From Enoplosus armatus (Eukaryota > Chordata > Actinopteri > Centrarchiformes > Enoplosidae), in assembly GCF_043641665.1 (NCBI RefSeq), contig NC_092200.1:6295694-6359693 (forward strand): 64,000 nt of DNA, in the 5' to 3' direction. The position numbers and the translations under genes were made by a program. Shown piece after piece: positions 23,016 to 34,900 of the stretch (the stretch's first letter is position 1; each line of letters begins with the position of its first letter). Below the pieces are notes generated by a model. The model was not told the DNA's origin. It was given only the letters and a program-made list of their open reading frames with translations, and made no database searches.

Positions 23016-24756
23016 CTCAAATATCAATTGCGGGATCAGCCTCAAAAAGCCCACATCCGTTAGACTGTAATAAATACACTGAGACTGTATTGTTGCAATG
23101 CTTCAATTCCTGTAAATTCAATGTCTGCAGACTCCATGGTATATCACCCAAGGGAATTAAACATCTATCCAAGAGAGAATGAGGCAGCTAAAATAAGGGG
23201 AATACTAAATAGTAGGCTATGGCCTGCTGTATGTGCTTTACACAACAGTGCTGCAAAATGGACAAATCAGAAGCTCTATCGATATTTATTATTTTTAACC
23301 TCCACTGGACAGTAAGACCTTTTTCACAGTCACCAGCGACAGGTCCTATCCAGGAGTGTTAGGGTGTGGCATTTCCATGTCAAAACTGCATCTAAAGCTG
23401 CTCAGGTTGCACCAGCTGCACAAAAGCTAAAGCCATGTTCTCACAGAAACACGGTAATTGTGGAGCTTTGACCCGGTGCACTTTGTAATAACTGTATTTA
23501 CCCTCATGAGACTCAGACTGGGACGGGAATAAAATATCCCCCGAGCTCCCAGAACCCAAACAAAGGCCTACAATCTCATACTACGGTCAAATACAAATCA
23601 GCCATTTATCCATTTCCTGGGAAACAGCGTAATGTGATTATGTTTGTGTGGCAGACAACGAAACCTTAAAATCTCTGCTGGTGAAGAGTGAGAAAAGGCA
23701 TGAGAATTTAAAAGTATACCCTCATGAGAAATGATCACAACAGCGAAGGAGGAGGTGGGGAGAGTGACAAGGATGCTGACCATGTCTTATGTAGAGGAGT
23801 GTGTAATTAGATGCTCCAAAGAGACTACACACTCCAGACAGCTTAATGGGGTTTAATGTGAGAGGAACAGTAGCCCAAACTATGCACGTTCCAAGGTATA
23901 CTGCCAAGGTGCTTAATGGTAATTAAATGCAACTTAGTAGGCGAGAGCAGAGCAACAGCCAAGTAAGCAAACTGAATTGTGGACAATGATGTGGCTCCAA
24001 AATGTCTAATAGTAAACAGACCTAAAATAACAGTGTTTAGTTTAGTAATACAGTTTAGGCTTGATGTGTTTATGGACAAAAAGCTGGGTCTGTTTATCTG
24101 CAGAGGGGAAGGTAAAATAAACACCAAGAGCCGAGAGGCCGTGATAAAAAAAAAAAAGAAGCTTGTTATCTACCTCTTTTCCTTCCTTGTCTTCTGCATG
24201 ACCAAGCAATTCACAACAGGAATGTGGGGACACTCTGCTCAACTGTTTGTGCTTTTGTGCATTTTTTTTCCCCTCCAGCCAAACACGCCACTGTTGTCAC
24301 AAATCAGTTTACAATGAGTCTGTTTGACATATTCCACTGAGGCGAAGGAAAACAAATAAAAGCTGAGACTGTGATCACAGAGATAAGATGGATCTATCTG
24401 ATGTGTTCAAGCACCGCGCAGGATTATACGACAAAAGGAAGCTGAACCGCTCTGGAATTTGAGAGTGCAGATCGAACAAGGTCAGATTCACCCAGACAAA
24501 CATTTCAGATTCCGCTATTATATGAGTCCTTGAAGCGCTCAGGTTTTGTATGGCAAAGGCATCGTCAAACGATGGTTTGATTTGAAAAGACGATCGCTTT
24601 GATCCTGTGCCTCACGTTTACGTCAAAGTAAGATATCTCCTAAAATAACCTGCAGTGCACATGGAGATGATACTGGTGAGTCAGCAGATGAGACACATCC
24701 TTCCTCCATCCTGCCAGAGGACATGTCCTGACATCTATTAGCCTTGCGACAGTTCA
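23016..24756. other. noncoding stretch, nothing recognised
   Basis: Several frames of 60 to 112 codons on both strands overlap one another; none has splice support or a family motif. Confidence 0.5.
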
Positions 24757-25132
24757 TGTTTCCCAAACTGGAGTGCAGGGACCTGGAGGGGTCCTGGAAG
24801 TGGCTTCAAATGGGTCCATGGCACAAATAATCATCAGTTAAAACTTACAGGGATTTAATTCATTATAAGTTACAACTGGCACTAAAGTGATCCAACGATT
24901 AACCAATTGGACCAGGATTAAAGAATCCAATTTTGATGATGGATTAGGGTATTTTTCTGTTGCATCCTCAACCGGTAACAAAATTTGGGGAGACTAGTAA
25001 GAGAAGAAGCCAAGCTGAATTTCCTCCATAGTTTCTGTTGTGCAAAATAAACATAAGTTCTCTTCTCTTCTCATTTTTGGTTCTTGGTTATGTGATGGGC
25101 TGACCCCCCAGTCTGGGAACCACTCTATTAGG
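24757..25132 (+). repeat. GGTTCCCAACCT-type element, diverged copy
   Basis: The left end reads TGTTTCCCAAACTGGAGTGC and the right end GACCCCCCAGTCTGGGAACCAC. The CCCAAACTGG/CAGTCTGGGAA pair is the inverted end of the family seen complete at 19000-19227. The interior is diverged. Confidence 0.5.
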
Positions 25133-25373
25133 GCCAGTGTTTGCCAAACCCCAAACCCCAAAATGAGATGAGCTGCCTGTATTTTTGTTTTATATCATTA
25201 TAAATTCAATACTTCAACTTTTGCTATATTATGCTACCTCATTAGTGTGTCACACTCCACTTTTATCTGCAAAGCTATGGTACAATAGAAGCATAGAACA
25301 AAAACCTCAAATGGAGGTCAATGGGATGAATCCTGGAGTGTCCATGATTTATACAAAATAGATTGCATCTACT

Positions 25374-25655
25374 GCTGAAACAATTAGTCAATTCATCGAA
25401 TAGTTAATTGACAAAATCAGATGAAAACAAGTTTGATAATTCAGTAATTGTTCAAGTCAGTCGTAATCAAACATGGCTGCCATTCCTGCTTCTCAAATGT
25501 AAGATTTTGCTGTCTTTCTCTGATTTATATAATTGTAAATGTAATGTCTTTGTTGAATAAAACAAGCAATCTGAAGATGTCCTCTTGACCTCTGTCAACT
25601 TGCAATCTTTTTATCACCATTTTCTGTTAATGGCTTGTTAATGGAGAGAGTTGTT
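25374..25655 (+). repeat. dispersed fish repeat, GCTGAAAC...family, copy 3
   Basis: It starts ACTGCTGAAACAATTAGTC and includes CTTCTCAAATGTAAGATTTTG and AATCTGAAGATGTCCTCTTG, as in the copies at 3124, 14497 and 32967. Confidence 0.65.
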
Positions 25656-25790
25656 AGTTGAAGTCCTATTGTCACTATACGTACACTTTGGAGGCATACA
25701 CATAACCTGCCAATGACAGATCTTTATAATGATGTCACCTTATGACCTGAGAAACACAGACACGCCATGCTGCTGTTGTACCAGTGAGCA

Positions 25791-25830
25791 ATGAATGAAT
25801 GAGTGAATGAATGAATGAATGAGTGAGTGA
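25791..25830 (+). repeat. (GAAT/GAGT)n tetranucleotide microsatellite
   Basis: About ten units of AATG/AGTG type in tandem. Confidence 0.95.
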
Positions 25831-26108
25831 GGCTGTTTCCACACTCCCTTGTTGAAACCTTTAAAAAGACACAAGACAAAACGACACACTGAGCGCTGAT
25901 GAGGACTCATCCCAGCCAGCTCCTCAACATGACCATCACATTTTCGCAGTGACTCTACTGTCAGGAGGAGTGACCGCTAGCTTGCTAGGATGACTGAGGA
26001 ACTCCACTAACATTATCGCTTTGTTCCCACCAGGCTGCCAAGAAGGTGACACCACAACAAAACTGTAACCCCGAGCACATTTACGGGACCCCCCTCCCTT
26101 TTTATTAC

Positions 26109-26450
26109 CTGATTAACAAGCCGAGGAACAAGGCGAAATCATCCAGCAGCAGCAGCAGTAGCGGACACTTTCATGAACGTGTGGCAGTTACTGTCTGTCA
26201 ATGCCGCGTCTCCTCACGGGAAAATAAGTCAACAGTCAAGATCAGTTCATGACCCTCAAAATAACGACAGTTCAAACCAAAACCGGGTTTTCACAAAGCG
26301 TACTCCTTGTGAGGCACACAATCACACACACACAGATTCTGGCTTATTTACTCACCGGTGCCTGGTACTCACCTCAAACTCTCTCTGATCACTTGCTTAA
26401 ACCGGTGTCAAGTCGCTGCAAACTGCAATTTCACTTCCTGTAGAAAATTC
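26109..26450 (-). promoter_or_regulatory. candidate minus-strand promoter and leader exon (possibly slc4a2)
   Basis: The minus strand shows three good donors close together: TTTGAG|GTGAGTACC (exon low end 26373), CACCG|GTGAGTAAA (about 26357) and AATCAG|GTAATAAAA (exon low end 26109). Just upstream is CAGGAAGTGA (26431-26440), an ETS-type site common in promoters, and further up is TTGCGCCTGCGTGCAC (about 26692-26707), an NRF1-like GC word. Together these suggest a leader exon cluster. Assignment to slc4a2 follows from strand and order alone. There is an overlapping CAG repeat at about 26143-26158. Confidence 0.3.
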
Positions 26451-28502
26451 AAATTAAAACGCCTCTTGACAAGTACTTTCAAATGCGTGTATTTATCACG
26501 GCAAAAAACATAATACTGTACTTGTGGATGAGCTCATAATCAATAAAATATATCAAACAAATCATATTACAGCGTGTCACATAAGTATTGACTTCTATCA
26601 AACGCCATTGCATGACCTTATTTTGAAGCCAAGATTAACAGACTTCCTGTTATACTCTGGCAGCTTGTCGCACTTTTCTCCAGACAAATTGTTGCGCCTG
26701 CGTGCACGATGATTCATATTTCTGATGAAAGCCTGAGGGAGGGTGTCGTTCCGTTATGATGCCCGTGACCTCCTGCAACATAAACAGAAAAACATTAAAT
26801 ATCCATTAAGCGTTTTGAGTTTCTTTGTCATTTCTATGTCACGTGACATCCTGGAAACGTGATTTGGCATAAATTGAAATGTAAAATGAGGATTAATTTA
26901 CAGCAGCAAGTAGCTATTAAAAATGTAGGTCACATCTGCAAAACTCAGTTTACTTTCCATGGAGAACAAATGAAATCTAAGTTAAATCAGAATAGGCCCT
27001 TCAAAAATACAATAATTTCTTGACAAAACATCCAAAAGGGTCCTTTTAGTAGGTGGAGTTTGCCTACTGTAGAAAAAAAAGAAAGAAGAAAATACTAAAC
27101 TTTCAATCTGACTTTTTAAGCCAACATCCACAAGAAATCCTCGGAAAAAAAAATGAAATTTGAAGAACTGGGAAAACTCAATTTACTAATGAAGACTATG
27201 TGATATAATTAAGAAATCTGTCAACTCCTGTTTTCAAGATTGAGAATGAACCTTCAATTTTAACAATAATTAATATTCTCATTACTGATTTTTTCATGAT
27301 GATTACCTATCAGCAATTGCCTGCTAGCCAACACAGGCAACTGCATGAGGGTCCCAAAAAGCTCCAGGCTGCATATCAACTGGTTTGTGCTAATTTAATC
27401 ACAAATTTGTTTAAGAACATGCACCAATAAAGCACAGACATAAGAGCCTTAATGTAGGTCCTGAGGGTCCCTGTGTCAAAATCTACTTTAAAGACCTTTT
27501 TTTCGGTGTTGTGCTGCATGGTGCATATTCCTAAATTAATATGTTTCATCAAATTACCACAATGTCATGGGTCTAGCACCATTTTAATATATTTTCACAT
27601 TCTCTGGCCATCATTAATGCCTGCCAGTGCTATCATCTCCTCTCATTTCAAACTGTCATTCCCTTCTTGACCAGCAGTAGTCTTCTGGCTGCTCTGTAGT
27701 CAGCTGACAATCACCTGCCTGCACACCTGCTCCTCATTTCCCTTAATTAGTCACCTGGTATATATAATGTATATGTATCTCAGTCCATTAGCTCACACTG
27801 TGGCCAGATCACATATTGTGGTTCATATATACAGTGGTCCAGCCCTTGTTTACTGTATCTGCCTGTTTTTTTGAGCAGACAGTGCAAAACACATGTAATA
27901 TTCCTAAACAGTAAAACGTAGCAAATCAAATATTTCTACTCCATTGATTTGGCGAAATACATGGTCAATCAAAACAGTGAACTAATTAATTTCACACCTT
28001 CAATCAAGGGATAAAATACACATATACAATATTTTGTATATAGGAAACACTGATTGGTTCCAGAATAATACAGGTCTGTAAGAGTATGCTGTTAGTCAGA
28101 TATGGTTTATGTAGTTGTTCCTCATCTTTGGTGAAGCCTACTTATTGCACTCTGTTCAGCAGCAAGTTTATGAAGTCCTTATCTCACTTAATGACATTTT
28201 ATTCCTGTGGTGCCTTTTCTGTTGCGGTACTGAAGAAGTAATTTAAAGTATTCTCTCCTAGATTTTTTTCTATATATTGCAACTAACTTTTTAAAGTCCG
28301 ATAGAATCATAATAATGCCACTCAATGAGAATCTATTATTTTATCAAGGTTTGTATCTTTCTTCAGTTGCACATATGATCATCTATCTTATTTCTACAAA
28401 GGTCACATCAAAATGAAGAGAGTAAGAGCGACCCCTATTGGTGGCTTGCCGCTACTGAAACCAGGAGTTGCACCTGTTAAATATAATTATCATACAGATC
28501 CG
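26451..28502. other. noncoding stretch, nothing recognised
   Basis: AT-rich intergenic sequence between the minus-strand promoter candidate and the UBX gene. No supported exon or clear repeat. Confidence 0.5.
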
Positions 28503-28503
28503 T

Positions 28504-28534
<31 letters not shown>

Positions 28535-28542
28535 GTCTTTCT
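28503..28542 (+). repeat. (TTTC)n microsatellite
   Basis: About nine TTTC units ending with one TGTC variant. Confidence 0.95.
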
Positions 28543-28879
28543 ATGTGGTTTAATTTTGCGATAATCTGTCTGAGTCACATGTTTGGGAGGCTATACCCTT
28601 AATTTTCACTTCCACCTGCAGTCGAGTTTGTCATGCAGTATTTACTGCTAAACTGTGCCTGAACAAAAGCAATCTCGACAGATTACATGGATATGTTTAG
28701 TCATAGATGATTATGGTTATTGTTGGGTGGCGGTTAGGGTTGGGGTCTGTCTATCGTTGAGAGGTAGATTGGGTTTGTACGCCGCTGCCTCAGTGGATGA
28801 AATCTGGGATGTCCGCTGCGTTGATAGGCCGGTTTCTTGTTGATGTTCTGTCAATCTTCAAATGAAAGGGGGAGAGGTC

Positions 28880-28991
28880 ACTGTTGCTAGCATAGCAGTC
28901 TGCGCAGCAGACCCAAACCAGGAAGTCAACAAAGTTGCTAATTAATATTAGTGTCGCTTAGATTTTCCTACATTAACGCTGAAACAACAAC
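28880..28991 (+). promoter_or_regulatory. probable promoter and 5' leader of the UBA-UBX-LRR gene
   Basis: Immediately upstream of the ATG at 28992 the sequence carries GTCTGCGCAGCAGAC, an imperfect palindrome, and ACCAGGAAGTC, an ETS-type word. There is no TATA box at a usual distance. The transcription start is not determined. Confidence 0.35.
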
Positions 28992-31900
28992 ATGAGTTCT
29001 GCTACCTCTCCGGTAAGCTGCACATTTCCTAGCTACGTTTGACATGACACCGTTACTGCACACAAATATTAGCTTGCTAGCTGCTTTAGCTTTAGCGAAC
29101 CGTTAGCCGGCATGCTAACGTTGTTTGTTGACAGCCCTCACTGTACCACAGACATAACAACGTACCTAGCGTTAGCTGTAGGTTAGCTTGTTATCTGTCC
29201 GAATGATGAAATCCACCGACGTTACTGTGAATCAATGCATTTATACTGACAGAGGCGAACTAACTGCTGAAAACTTTGTGAACTAACATTAACTTAAATT
29301 GGAGAGGCGAAACTGCAGGTCAGCCCCTGCCAGATTCAATGAAGGACAAACAAAGAAAAAAACATATGTTGTAGCTAGTCCACGCTAAAACACAGTTTAT
29401 TGTATTGGTAGATAGTATGCATATGCATTTAAGGCTAAAGGCAATAGCTAAATATTCTCACCAGCAGCTATTAACAGCCTTTATAAAATCTTTGGGACAT
29501 GATATTTTTATTAATAATTTTAATATTTCTATGATTACTTGCTGTTGTCAAATATTAATCAAAGCAGAGCTAACATTACATAATAGTAATAAATCGAGCT
29601 TATTGTAGCTAATTAGAAATATTATATAAATGTACTACTGAATAAACAGCTGTAAAATGGCTGTAAAAGGCATTACTGATATTGGCTACACATCTTTGCT
29701 GCCATGATCGGCCAAGACTGGAATAGGAGGATGTCAGTAAATGCAACTTGTAAATTGCATATAGGTAGATAGATCTAATATGTACTAAATATACAAAGTA
29801 CAATTATAGTGCCTTGTAAGGTACCGTACATTGTACTGCAGAATAGTAGAGACCCAAAGCAAACAAGTCTAAAATGTGTGTATTTAACGCATCATAAACA
29901 GTAACTCTGGGTTAGTTCACCTAATTGAAAACTTAAGGTAAGAATAAAGAAAGCTTGATTATCTGTAGTCTGAAAAATTCCTTTCAATGTTATCTAAGAC
30001 ATCAGGACATTATGAGGCAGACAAACTGTACCCCAGTAGCCACTGCTTTAGCAATCACTGATAAGGAAAACAACCACAAAGGTAGTTTGGTCAACCCTTG
30101 TTTACATGCCATTTTGATGCCTATTTGATTTGCTTGTTTTGCAGACTATTGGGGAGTTATTCCTCATCCTCAGTGAGATGGGTTTCACAGAGGAACAGAT
30201 ACAGGCAGCTATACAGGCGGGGTATTTTTCTGTGCCAGATGCAGCCGAGTGGTGAGTTGTCTCAGCCCTTTTCTTACATCATGAATAGTTAGCATTCATT
30301 GAATGCTAATGTAATTTCCACTCTTACTTATGTTTCCCTCTCTCACATGTTAATAGGCTCTTACAAGGTCAGTATCCACGTCACAAGTTGGTCAAGCAGT
30401 CATCACAGCCAGCTGAGACAGCATTTTCTGCTTTTAACCCACCCAAAGAGGCAGCAAGCACTTCAGAGACACAAACATCTCCTTCTGACAGCAGAGGTAT
30501 AACACCAAGCAGTTTGCTAAAGACTGTGTTTGCTTTTAAGGATAGAGGGTCATAAATATGTTTAATTCATCATTGTAATATTTGTTTTGTTGTTTTTTAA
30601 TTGAACAGGATCCCCTTCATTAGTGCTGAGACCATCGCAGTCATGCAACCTGTCCCCAGACCCACTACCGGTCGAGTCCCGCATCAAACAGGACAAGAGT
30701 GACTTTGAAGAGCAGCAGAGACAGCGTGTTGCACAGGAGGCCCGAGCAGAGAGAAGACAAAAGAAACAGGTCAGCAGTGCTGAAAAGAAGAACTTCTGGT
30801 ACCAAACAGTGCCAACTCAGCCTGAGGGGCAATTGGTTATCTTTTAAGCCAAGTGTCCGATTTGCAATCTCAGAACAGAACATCTTGTCTTATGTGTGTT
30901 GGTCTGCCAGGAGCGTGAGTTGGTGTTAAAGCGGATAGCTGAGGATCGGAGGAGCCTGCAGGAGAAGATCCAGACCAGCGCCACAACAGAGACGTCTCCT
31001 CCCAGTGTTCAAGGGCAGAGGCTTGGAGGAAACATTCAGACTAATGTGGATAACAACTGCATCCTCATGGTGAGGCGATGAAGAATTAAAATCTCTCTAT
31101 GTGTATGAAGTCAAACTACAGAATTGCTGTTGTTTAAACTTCATATTCTTCCTGCAGATTCGGCTGCCGTCCGGTGAGTCCATGCGTGAACGTTTCCCAG
31201 CTGATGCTCCTCTGCGCAGCGTCGTGGAGCACATCACCGGACGTCACCCCTCCCTACCCTCCTTTTCCCTCCTCCAAGGTTTTCCACGGAAACGCTTTGG
31301 GGAGGCAGAGCTCGCTTGTTCACTGCACTCTCTTGGCCTCACACCCAATGCTGCACTGTGTATTCAGACCACTCCTCCAGAGACACCTCAGGATCCACCT
31401 CAGGATCCACCGAGTCCTGCAGATCCACCATCAGTGGGGCAGAATGAGCCCCCTCCATGTGCCGTGTCCCCTTCTGTGCCACATATCCCTGTCCTGGAAG
31501 GGGTGCGAGGGCAGGACCTTGTTTTACCTCCTCCACTACCCAATGAGCTGTGGGAAGAGGCAGTGAATTATGCTGGGATACCTGGAGGTCCTTCACCATC
31601 TGGGCCGTCGCACTTCTGGGGTAAATATTAAATGCTGTGTAAAAAACTCCTTACATATTGTAAGTCTTAAGTTTTTAGCAGATTTGCTGTCTTATGCCAT
31701 AAAAATGGATTGTCTATGGAGAAAATGAATGTGGTTTTTACTTCCGAAATAGCTCTTCCCACTTTGCAACTGTTTAGGCTCAATTATTTCAACAAACCAT
31801 TATGAACATTATTTAAATGTATTTAAATAGCTGTTTAGTCATTAGATGACATTCCTGGTGCTGTTCAACAGGGCGAGGAAATAGGTTGGTGCCTGGCAAT

Positions 31901-34900
31901 GCTGAGGAAGCTGCTGGCATAGAGGTTGATGAGGAACAAGAAGGAGAGGAAGAACCACCTCACATGCTTAACGGTACTGCTCCGTGTGTCTGGGGTTGTT
32001 GCAGACACTTCACCCCTCCTTTGACCTACATTTTGCTTCTTTCCCCCTCTCTCCTCCCTTCTTCCTGCCTCCATGTGTCTCCATTTATTCATCCACGTAG
32101 AACTTTTTGTTCCCCCATGTCAGAAACAGATGACCCTGCCCTTGCACTTTCAGCTGTTGGAGTTTGAGTGATCATTCGGCTTCATACTGTATGTTGCATA
32201 AGTTTCCCAGTTTACAGAACATTAGACTGACTGCCCTAGTAATGAGTGTCATATGGAAGAAAGATTAGGATTAGGAAATGTGTAGGTGAATGCCCCTTTC
32301 TGTCAAACATGCAGTACACGGGGTCAGACCTGCTGAGCCCCACCAGCGAGAACCGATTTCCATGAGCACTTTTAGAGCATGTGGTTGTGATATAGTATTC
32401 TGAATGTGTGCCAGACCAGAGAGGAAAAAGAGTTCAGTCCCAGTTGAAGCTAGGAGAAGCAAAGATCCAGAGCGAAAGATGTTGATTCGAGGTTATTTTT
32501 TTTCACTGTAAAGACGGTAGAAGTAGACAGATGCTCAAGAACAGACAGGTTTTATATTAACCTGTGATTTATACTGTTAATTTAATATATGGACTGTTTT
32601 GATGTCAGCGACTACTTTGAGTTTCAGCTTGGTGATATTAGAATATCTTTATGGATTACCATTGTGACTTAATTTTCACAGGGATGCCGAGGCTGCCTTT
32701 CTTTCCGGAGAATAGGTTCCGTGGAGACTTTGAGCCCAGGCACCACTGGCCAGAGCAAGGCAATCGACTCAGGTGGGTGTGTAGACAGAACGGCACTAAT
32801 ATAATGTAAGAGCTGTAATGCAACTTTATATGTATTACAGTTGCAGTATTTTCCAGTGGACCACAGTTGATTGAAGTGTTTTGCAGCTAGTAATAATGTC
32901 TCATTCTAAAATTGGGCAGCTTGGCTCTTTTTCACTATGGTTTATAGTTTTATTGTATTATAATTGGAGCTGAAATCAATTAATTTAGTCAAAGAAATTA
33001 AGGAGCAACTATCTTGACTACTATCTTGTCATTGTTCAAGCTAAAATGCCAACATTAGCTTGTTCCAGCATCTAAATGTGAGGATTTGCTGTTTTATATA
33101 ATTGTAAATTAAATATTTTTTGGGCTATTGTTTGGACAAAACAAGACATTTGAAGATTTTGTTGTATCAACTAATTGAGAAAATTGGCAGATGAATTGAT
33201 AATGAAAGTAATTGTTGGTTGCAGCCCTAATTGTATTGTTATCCCAATTAATGCAATACAAATCGGTACCAACAGTGACCTGCTTTTTTTAATCTATTAT
33301 GTATTTAACCATTTGAACAGGATGGGTTGGCTGAGCTTGAATGTTCTCTTATAGCAACGCCCTGTTCGATGGTTAGAGTCATTATGAGACAGGCAGGCAG
33401 AGAAGGATCATTGATAACAGTCTTCGAGTTACAGAGCGACCATGAAATAATTTACATGTACATTAAAGTACAGTATGAAAAGACAGTTATGTTTGTGTGT
33501 TTCAGGGAGGCTCCAGAAGAGGAACCAGCAGAGCCTGAGGATGCGGGAGGTCGGGTGGCGTCTGGTGCTGCAGGTCTGGCTGCAGTGGAGCGTCTTCAAA
33601 GAGCTGCACAGCAAGAAGACCCCCGTGCCTCCCAGGGACAACCATCACCCCCTAAAAGACCCTTCAGGGCACCCAGCGTGCCGTCCCTATGTGCCTTGGC
33701 CACACGTGCAACTGTCCACCTCATGACTGGTAAGAGACGATGCAGAATATTCAGTTGTAAGACTGATTTTCCAGGAAATGTGTCTCATTGCTTTGTTTAC
33801 TGTTGTAATTCTTGGCCCTGTGTTTCTACTCTCAGCTCCCAGCATGCAGTACAGCAGCAGTCTGGCATGCCTCACCCCGGAGCTAGCAGAGCTTCTGCTC
33901 AACCACATGTCCCGTGAGAGGCTCCTACGTCCACGCACCCTGGAGCTCTTCTTCGGCTGCCCATTGCAGAAGTTTGTCCTAAACTGCTACCCTTACTCCA
34001 CCAATGAGCTCCTGCGACAGTTACGGGCCTTCACGGCGCTGAAGCATCTGAGTCTGGTCAACTCACCTCTCATCACTGGTATAGAATTTGAGTTTCTAGG
34101 CTTTTCAGATATTAACTTTGCTGTGTAAACTTCAATATGTTTGAACGTCTGTGCTATTTCATTTTAATCTCCTAAACTTGTTTTGTCCAGACTCTGGGTT
34201 GTCAATCCTGTCCAGCCTGGTCAAACTCCAGTACCTCAACCTGGCCTCCTGTAGCAAACTGACTGACTCCTGTCTGCAGCATATCACAGGTTAGGCTCAG
34301 ACTGTTACTAGGGGAAGGGGATAATAGGTATAATACATTGTGTAACAACACTTTATAGGTTAGGTATTACAAGATTACGTGCAAGAACGCCAGATCCCAA
34401 CATAAGCTGCTCTGTGTTAAGTACATGTATTTAGTGTTCAATGGGTTTTTATGATTTTTGCATATTATTTTCCTTCTTTCTGTGTCTACAAGGTTTAAAG
34501 AGCCTGTGTTTCCTGTCCCTGGACCACACCAAAGTGACCGATGCTGGGATGGTGCTGTATCTCCATTCAGCTCCATCCTGCCTCTCTCAGCTCAGCCTGA
34601 ACCAGACGGCTGTGACTGAGGCCACACTGGTAGTCCTGCCCACCTGTGTGCCACAACTGCGGCTCCTCAGCATCAAGCAGACTAAGGTACTTCAGCTCTA
34701 CTCGCACATCTGACATGTTAATCATGCCATCGTGTTTGCCTCACAGAACTGCCAGTTTTTAACAGTTAATGATTTTATTATTTCCTCATGACATGCCTTT
34801 GTTCTTGATGGGTACTGTTCTGCCAGGTCAGGGATGTGTCAGCTTTGGCAGAGCTGCCCAGCCTGCAGACTCTCAACCTGGATGGGACAGGTGTGAAAGA

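Noticed and set aside
28726..28760. TTAGGG-like words near 28730 (interstitial telomere repeat)
   Set aside because: Only one or two imperfect units (GGTTAGGGTTGGGG); no tandem array.
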